Shown one piece after another: positions 5,128 through 9,520 of a DNA stretch of 9,520 bases. Each line of letters starts with the position of its first letter. Position 1 is the first letter of the stretch. Source of the DNA: Pseudomonadota bacterium (GTDB lineage: Bacteria; Pseudomonadota; Alphaproteobacteria; Rhizobiales; Xanthobacteraceae); the NCBI GenBank assembly GCA_023432845.1, contig JAEZEY010000453.1, forward strand, positions 1 through 9,520, in the 5' to 3' direction. The translations under genes and the position numbers were made by a program. Under the pieces are notes generated by a model. It had not been told where the DNA came from, did not search any database, and saw only the letters and a program-made list of their open reading frames with translations.

Positions 5128-6045
5128 ATGGCGAACCAACCGATACCGATGCACCGGCATGACTGGCTGCTGCTTTTTCTTTTGTCGGTGCTGTGGGGCG
5201 GCTCGTTCTTCTTCAACGGCGTCGCCCTGCGCGAACTGCCGCCGCTGACCGTCGCTCTTGCTCGCGTCGCGCTCGGTGCCCTGTGCCTCTTGATCGTCTT
5301 GCGGCCGCTGGGCGGGACGCTGCCGAAGCGCGCGGCCGACTGGCTGCCTTTCGCGATCATGGGCCTCGTCAACAACGTCATTCCATTCTCGCTGTTTCTC
5401 ACCGCGCAAACCACGATCTCCAGCGGGTTGGCCTCGGTGCTCAATGCCACGACACCGCTGTTCGCCGTTCTGGTCATGGCGGTGAGCGGCGAAGAGCGCC
5501 TCACCGGCCGGCGCATCGCCGGTGTACTCATAGGCATCGGCGGCGTGGCGCTGCTGCGCGGTCCCGGCTTGAGCGCTGAGAACCAGACGCTTGGCATTCT
5601 GCTCTGCCTCGGGGCCGCATTGAGCTACGGATTTTCCGGCTACTGGGGCCGCCGGGCACTCCGCGGCGTGCCGCCGCTCACCTCGGCGACGGCGCAGCTC
5701 GTCTGCTCGACACCGGTCATGGCCATCATCGCCGCATCGGTCGAGCGGCCGTGGACGCTCCCAATGCCGGGGCTGGCGACCTGGGCGGCGGTGGCCGGCC
5801 TCGCCACTTTGTCGACGGCGCTCGCCTACATCCTGTTCTTCCGCATTCTCAATCGCTCCGGTGCGGTCAATGTCGTGCTGGTGACGCTGCTCATTCCGGT
5901 AACGGCGATCCTGCTCGGCGTCTGGATCCTGAACGAACCGCTCTCGGTGAACGAGGTCGTTGGAGCTCTGGTCATCGCCGCCTCGCTGATCGTGATCGAC
6001 GGCCGGGCGCTGTCATGGGTCAAGAACCGGACGGCGGGTGTTTAA
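5128..6045 (+). CDS. EamA-family (DMT superfamily) transporter
   Basis: This is an inner-membrane protein of 305 residues with about ten hydrophobic segments, arranged as two EamA repeats (roughly residues 12-140 and 152-285). The first helix carries LSVLWGGSFFF, a hallmark of the family, and the second repeat starts with LGILLCLGAALSYGFSGYWGRRAL. GAVNVVLVTLLIPVTAILLGVWILNEPL in the second half is the classic helix 8-9 end, here with the conserved E of NEP. These proteins export or exchange metabolites, often amino acids, but the substrate cannot be read from sequence. I chose the ATG at 5128; a TTG six bases earlier and an ATG at 5149 are alternatives, and the ribosome site is weak. It follows yidD by 87 bases on the same strand and converges with the orphan gene at 6077. 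Confidence 0.92.
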   Translation: MANQPIPMHRHDWLLLFLLSVLWGGSFFFNGVALRELPPLTVALARVALGALCLLIVLRPLGGTLPKRAADWLPFAIMGLVNNVIPFSLFLTAQTTISSGLASVLNATTPLFAVLVMAVSGEERLTGRRIAGVLIGIGGVALLRGPGLSAENQTLGILLCLGAALSYGFSGYWGRRALRGVPPLTSATAQLVCSTPVMAIIAASVERPWTLPMPGLATWAAVAGLATLSTALAYILFFRILNRSGAVNVVLVTLLIPVTAILLGVWILNEPLSVNEVVGALVIAASLIVIDGRALSWVKNRTAGV

Positions 6046-6076
6046 CGGAAGGCGAGCCCTGTCTACGCTGGCGCGA

Positions 6077-6844
6077 TCACTCCGTACCAACCGCTGTCCG
6101 GCCGCCGGTCTGCGCGTTGATCTTGCGCACGATGACGTTGGCGACGTGACGCGTGACGGCTGGATCGGGGGATGCGCCATTGTGCGCTGTGTTGTTCAGG
6201 GAAACCCGAAAATTCTTGAGACAGAACTGTATGCCATTCTGCTCGGGGTTTTGCCCCGTCGAACTCATGGCACGCTCCGACAGGCGCTTGTTAAGGCCCG
6301 GCCGGTCTTTGAGGGCGGATTGGATCGATCGGATGCACGTCCCTTCACCGCCGTGCATCGTCCAGTCCGAAATCGATACTTCGACTCTCTGATATGGCAG
6401 GTCACACTTGCCGTTTCTTTCCGGCCGGCACCATGCCCCTCCACCCCCCTTGTAAGCCTTGAAGACGTATCCCTGCGCCGTGCTGAGTTCGATCGTTTGC
6501 GTCCACATCGGCGTATGACTCGCCGCGAATTTTCTCGCGCCCTTGTACTCGGCACCGGCGCTTTTCGCCCACCACCATCCGCCGGGGAGGTCCTGTCCCG
6601 GGTCCGGGAAGAGAACTGCATTGAGCCCGCCGGGCACCTTTAGCTGATCGAGAACGTCTTTGACGCTCGCCCAGATGGCCGCAACGATCGCCTGCTTTTG
6701 CGGCTTGGACTTTTCCTGCTGATAAGCCGCTTCCAGCCGCGCCATCCAGAACCGGTCAACCTGGCGTTCGGCTCGACGGCGCATCGGCTCACCGATCAAA
6801 TCCTTGTCCCAACCTTTGTACTTGCTGATGTAGTCCTCGACCAT
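6077..6844 (-). CDS. Orphan protein, probable C-terminal part of a frameshifted gene
   Basis: I do not recognise this 255-residue frame. Its first 70 residues are basic and helical, followed by an aromatic and glycine-rich stretch (PGGWWWAKSAGAEYKG, 87-102) and a beta-rich region with four cysteines (C139, C147, C170, C208). Cysteines in this number suggest disulfides and export, yet the frame has no signal peptide. Its ATG has no Shine-Dalgarno and lies inside the end of the upstream frame (6796-7353), overlapping by 49 bases. Reading the two as one protein gives GGGYFRRKPKMVEDY across the join, which needs one extra base near 6860. Codon choice is less GC-biased than in thrS or folE, hinting at accessory or acquired origin. 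Converges with the EamA gene, 31 bases apart. Confidence 0.6.
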   Translation of the reverse strand: MVEDYISKYKGWDKDLIGEPMRRRAERQVDRFWMARLEAAYQQEKSKPQKQAIVAAIWASVKDVLDQLKVPGGLNAVLFPDPGQDLPGGWWWAKSAGAEYKGARKFAASHTPMWTQTIELSTAQGYVFKAYKGGGGAWCRPERNGKCDLPYQRVEVSISDWTMHGGEGTCIRSIQSALKDRPGLNKRLSERAMSSTGQNPEQNGIQFCLKNFRVSLNNTAHNGASPDPAVTRHVANVIVRKINAQTGGRTAVGTE

Positions 6845-7353
6845 CTTCGGCTTACGGCGAAATAGCCGCCACCGAGGCTCTGGCTGCTCGCATAGGAGAA
6901 CGAGTTGACAATGTCCTGGTTCTGCTCCCGGTTGGCGCGATACGTGGCATACAGACCCGCATCGAGCGCGGGGATGAACATCAGGTCGCGAACCGATTCG
7001 AGCATCGATTTGTAAAGGCGAACGGCCTTGATGGCGGTCATCAGCGGCGGCGGCAACAAAGCCTCGGCGGCCGTGTCGGCCGCCTGACTGAGCACGGTAG
7101 CGGCGATATCGGCGTCGCGCGCGTCCAGGAATTGCTGGGCGATCTGCAGCGCGGTCACCGCATCGGTCAGGCGGCCGAGCGCGGCGGCATTGTCTTTGAG
7201 CGCGAGGCTCACCGCGTCATTGGTCATGCCGGTATATTGAGCGATCGTGTCAACGACTTCGCCCGGCTCCGGGCGCTGCTGCGCCGACGCAGGCGGGACG
7301 GCCACCGCCAACAGCGCGGCCAGCATCAATATCCGAAATACGGTCCTTTTCAT
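6796..7353 (-). CDS. Exported orphan protein, probable N-terminal part of the same frameshifted gene
   Basis: The frame starts with a clear signal peptide: MKRT, a hydrophobic core (about 6-20) and an ASA-QQ cleavage site at 22-26. Residues 30-160 are mostly helical and rich in Ala, Asp and Leu. The last 20 residues (after F165) are Ser/Arg/Thr-rich and unlike the rest, which is what out-of-frame reading produces. In the other frame the sequence continues sensibly into the 6077-6844 product; joined, they would make about 425 residues. I recognise no family. No good ribosome site is seen before the ATG at 7353. The gene is divergent from thrS, with 154 bases between the two start codons. Confidence 0.65.
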   Translation of the reverse strand: MKRTVFRILMLAALLAVAVPPASAQQRPEPGEVVDTIAQYTGMTNDAVSLALKDNAAALGRLTDAVTALQIAQQFLDARDADIAATVLSQAADTAAEALLPPPLMTAIKAVRLYKSMLESVRDLMFIPALDAGLYATYRANREQNQDIVNSFSYASSQSLGGGYFAVSRRWSRTTSASTKVGTRI

Positions 7354-7415
7354 GGGATATTGCTACGACGTCGGATCCCCGACCTCGTTGCGCTGGATCA
7401 AACAGGACAGCCCGG

Positions 7416-7443
7416 TTGCGCCGCCAAAACAGCCTGCTATATC
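7416..7443 (+). promoter_or_regulatory. Candidate thrS promoter
   Basis: TTGCGC (7416-7421) and TATATC (7438-7443) are 16 bases apart, and a TG precedes the second box by one base (TGCTATAT), resembling an extended -10. Transcription would start near 7450, leaving a leader of about 58 bases that contains the hairpin at 7468 and the ribosome site. It is the best match in the thrS upstream gap, but was assigned by eye. Confidence 0.4.
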
Positions 7444-7467
7444 GGTTCCAGAATCTACATCCGCTTA

Positions 7468-7485
7468 CCCGCGCTCGTTCGCGGG
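7468..7485 (+). promoter_or_regulatory. thrS leader hairpin with tRNA-Thr anticodon-like loop
   Basis: CCCGCG (7468-7473) and CGCGGG (7480-7485) form a perfect stem around CTCGTT. The loop contains CGT (7476-7478), the anticodon of tRNA-Thr(CGU), preceded by CT as in a real anticodon loop. It lies 10 bases before the Shine-Dalgarno AGGAG (7496-7500), and CGT is at -32 to -30 from the start codon. In E. coli, threonyl-tRNA synthetase represses its own translation by binding an anticodon-like leader hairpin in a similar place. The same mechanism here is inferred. Confidence 0.45.
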
Positions 7486-7507
7486 AGTGAGCAACAGGAG
7501 AATACCC

Positions 7508-9475
7508 ATGGTCGCCCTGACCTTCCCCGACGGCGCGCGCCGCGACTACCCCAACGGCATTTCCGGTCTCGACATCGCCAAGGGCATCTCGCCCTCGCTG
7601 GCCAAGCGTACGGTGGCGATGGCGCTCGACGGCGTCGTCGTCGATCTCGCCGATCCGATCGAAAAAGACGCCCGTATCGAATTCGTGTCCCGCGACGATC
7701 CCCGCGCGCTCGAACTGATCCGCCATGACGCCGCCCACGTGCTGGCCGAGGCGGTGCAGGAATTGTGGCCCGGCACGCAGGTGACCATCGGCCCGGTGAT
7801 CGAGAACGGCTTTTATTACGACTTCGCCCGCAACGAGCCGTTCACGCCCGACGATCTGCCCGTCATCGAAAAGAAGATGAAGGAGATCATCGGCCGCGAC
7901 AAACCCTTCACCAAGGAAGTGTGGTCGCGCGAGCAGACCAAAAAGGTGTTCGCCGACAAGGGCGAGTACTTCAAAGTCGAGCTGGTCGACGCCATTCCGG
8001 AAGATCAGCAGATCAAGATCTACAAACAGGGCGACTGGTTCGACCTGTGCCGCGGCCCGCACATGACCAGCGTCGGCAAGGTCGGCAATGCCTTCAAGCT
8101 GATGCGGGTCGCCGGCGCCTACTGGCGCGGCGATTCCAACAACCCGATGCTGTCGCGCATCTACGGCACCGCCTTCGCCAAGCAGGAAGACCTCGACGCC
8201 TACCTCAAGCAGATGGAGGAAGCCGAGAAGCGCGACCATCGCAGACTCGGCCGTGAGATGGATCTCTTCCACTTCCAGGAGGAAGGCCCCGGCACGGTGT
8301 TCTGGCACGCCAATGGCTGGACCATGTTCCAGGAGATCATCGCCTACATGCGCCGCCGCCTCAAAGGCGACTACCAGGAAGTCAACGCGCCGCAGATGCT
8401 CGACAAGTCGCTGTGGGAGACTTCGGGCCACTGGCAGTGGTATCGCGAGAGCATGTTCGCCGCCCAGTCGGCCGGCGACGAGGCCGAGGACAAGCGCTGG
8501 TTCGCCATCAAGCCGATGAACTGTCCGGGCCATGTGCAGATCTACAAGCACGGCCTCAAGAGCTATCGCGAATTGCCGATCCGCTTGGCGGAATTCGGCA
8601 TCGTCCACCGCTACGAGGCGTCCGGCGCCATGCACGGCCTCTTGCGCGTGCGCGCCTTCACGCAGGACGACGCGCATGTGTTTTGTACCGAGGACCAGCT
8701 CGCCGAGGAGTGCCTCAAGATCAACGACCTGATCATGTCGACTTATGCCGATTTCGGCTTCGAGGGCGATCTCGTCGTCAAACTATCGACCCGGCCCGAA
8801 AAGCGCGTCGGCTCGGACGCGGCTTGGGATCACGCCGAAGGCGTGATGCGGAACGTGCTCGAGCGCATCGCCAGGGAAAACAACCGCATCAAGACCGCGA
8901 TCAATCCGGGCGAAGGCGCGTTCTACGGGCCGAAGTTCGAATACGTGCTGCGCGACGCCATCGGCCGCGACTGGCAATGCGGCACCACGCAGGTCGACTT
9001 CAACCTGCCGGAGCGGTTCGAGGCATTCTACATCGCGCCGGACGGCTCCAAGCAGACGCCGGTGATGGTGCATCGCGCGATCTGCGGTTCGCTGGAGCGT
9101 TTCCTCGGCGTCGTGCTCGAGCACTATGCCGGCCACGTGCCACTGTGGCTGGCGCCGAAACAGGCGGTGGTCTGCACCATCGTATCCGATGCCGACGATT
9201 ACGCCGCCGAAGTCGCGCGCCTCGCGACGCGGATGAACCTGCGCGTCACCACCGATCTTCGCAACGAGAAGATCAACTACAAGGTGCGCGAGCATTCGCT
9301 GGCCAAGGTGCCGGCGCTGCTGGTGGTCGGCAAGAAGGAAGCGGCCGAGCGCACGGTGTCGATCCGCCGTCTTGGCAAGGAAGGCCAGCAGGTGATGCCG
9401 CTCGACGAAGCCTTGGCGATGCTGGCGGATGAAGCCACCCCGCCCGACGTCAAGCGGATGCGGGACGCTTCCTGA
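7508..9475 (+). CDS. thrS: Threonyl-tRNA synthetase ThrS
   Basis: This cytoplasmic class II synthetase charges tRNA-Thr and edits misattached serine. The 655-residue protein has the full bacterial layout: TGS domain (1-62), editing domain (about 63-240) with HDAAH (73-77) and CRGPH (181-185) supplying H73, H77, C181 and H185, catalytic core (about 245-540), and anticodon-binding domain (about 548-645). The catalytic zinc ligands are C339 in MNCPGH, H390 in DDAH and H522 in MVHRA. Motif 2 is RYEASGAMHGLLR (368-380) and motif 3 GSLERFLGVVLEHY (527-540). The ATG at 7508 has AGGAG 7 bases upstream and begins the TGS domain exactly; the frame stays open to 7247 but those 87 codons overlap the divergent gene and look random. 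A leader hairpin suggests translational autoregulation. All key residues are present. Confidence 0.98.
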   Translation: MVALTFPDGARRDYPNGISGLDIAKGISPSLAKRTVAMALDGVVVDLADPIEKDARIEFVSRDDPRALELIRHDAAHVLAEAVQELWPGTQVTIGPVIENGFYYDFARNEPFTPDDLPVIEKKMKEIIGRDKPFTKEVWSREQTKKVFADKGEYFKVELVDAIPEDQQIKIYKQGDWFDLCRGPHMTSVGKVGNAFKLMRVAGAYWRGDSNNPMLSRIYGTAFAKQEDLDAYLKQMEEAEKRDHRRLGREMDLFHFQEEGPGTVFWHANGWTMFQEIIAYMRRRLKGDYQEVNAPQMLDKSLWETSGHWQWYRESMFAAQSAGDEAEDKRWFAIKPMNCPGHVQIYKHGLKSYRELPIRLAEFGIVHRYEASGAMHGLLRVRAFTQDDAHVFCTEDQLAEECLKINDLIMSTYADFGFEGDLVVKLSTRPEKRVGSDAAWDHAEGVMRNVLERIARENNRIKTAINPGEGAFYGPKFEYVLRDAIGRDWQCGTTQVDFNLPERFEAFYIAPDGSKQTPVMVHRAICGSLERFLGVVLEHYAGHVPLWLAPKQAVVCTIVSDADDYAAEVARLATRMNLRVTTDLRNEKINYKVREHSLAKVPALLVVGKKEAAERTVSIRRLGKEGQQVMPLDEALAMLADEATPPDVKRMRDAS

Positions 9476-9484
9476 GCTCGCTCA

Positions 9485-9503
9485 AAAGTCATTTAGCGAC
9501 TTT
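9485..9503 (+). terminator. Weak hairpin after thrS
   Basis: AAAGTC (9485-9490) pairs with GACTTT (9498-9503) around ATTTAGC, nine bases after the thrS stop codon. Its position suits a terminator, but the stem is short and AT-rich and no T-run follows before the window ends. A competing fold (GCGA 9496-9499 with TCGC 9505-9508) overlaps it. Confidence 0.3.
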
Positions 9504-9520
9504 CTCGCGACCAAATACTC

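Noticed and set aside
6038..6643. 201-codon plus-strand frame opposite the orphan gene
   Set aside because: Arg/Pro-rich without motifs and overlapping the EamA end; the minus-strand frame has the more protein-like composition and pairs with a signal-peptide frame.
7444..7455. GGTTCCAGAATC in the thrS leader, resembling a tRNA T-arm
   Set aside because: No acceptor, D or anticodon arms surround it and the spacing within the motif is wrong, so it is not a tRNA gene or remnant that can be supported.
7247..7507. N-terminal extension of thrS by 87 codons
   Set aside because: The extension has no family similarity, crosses the divergent gene's signal peptide, and the ATG at 7508 has an excellent Shine-Dalgarno.
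7250..8677. 475-codon open frame on the minus strand across the thrS start and catalytic core
   Set aside because: It is antisense to thrS, a certain gene; its product is His/Val/Leu-rich without family motifs, as is usual for antisense frames in GC-rich DNA.

Overview
The window is GC-rich, densely coded bacterial chromosome. The proteins and gene order point to an alphaproteobacterium of the order Hyphomicrobiales (Bradyrhizobium/Rhodopseudomonas/Xanthobacteraceae-like). This rests on protein style and on the neighbourhood hisI - folE - IscU-like - yidD - thrS, which I recall from that order; no search was run. I see no tRNA, rRNA, insertion sequence, CRISPR array or prophage gene.

Left part (1-2305, all on the minus strand): a DadA-like FAD amino-acid dehydrogenase cut by the window edge, preceded by a tandem glycine riboswitch and a plausible promoter; then hisI (histidine synthesis) and folE (GTP cyclohydrolase I). 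The folE-hisI gap holds two hairpins, one followed by a T-rich tract.

Middle (2306-5040): a divergent control region with a short palindrome upstream of a TATA-like box, then a plus-strand IscU/SufU-like scaffold protein that lacks two of the family's usual cluster or metal ligands. It converges on a minus-strand, exported ClpP-fold protein across a 17-base gap filled by a hairpin. After a gene-free stretch of about 330 bases comes yidD, whose start overlaps the end of a possible cysteine-rich upstream ORF.

Right part (5041-9520): an EamA-family transporter on the plus strand; two overlapping minus-strand reading frames that look like one exported orphan protein split by a one-base frameshift; and thrS, with a strong Shine-Dalgarno and a leader hairpin whose loop reads CUCGUU, like the anticodon loop of tRNA-Thr(CGU).

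Most of the genes are ordinary housekeeping functions (translation, membrane-protein insertion, histidine and folate/queuosine precursors, Fe-S-related). I do not see a new multi-gene system. The most interesting material is in the RNA leaders (glycine switch, thrS leader), the altered scaffold protein, the exported ClpP-like protein and the split orphan gene.
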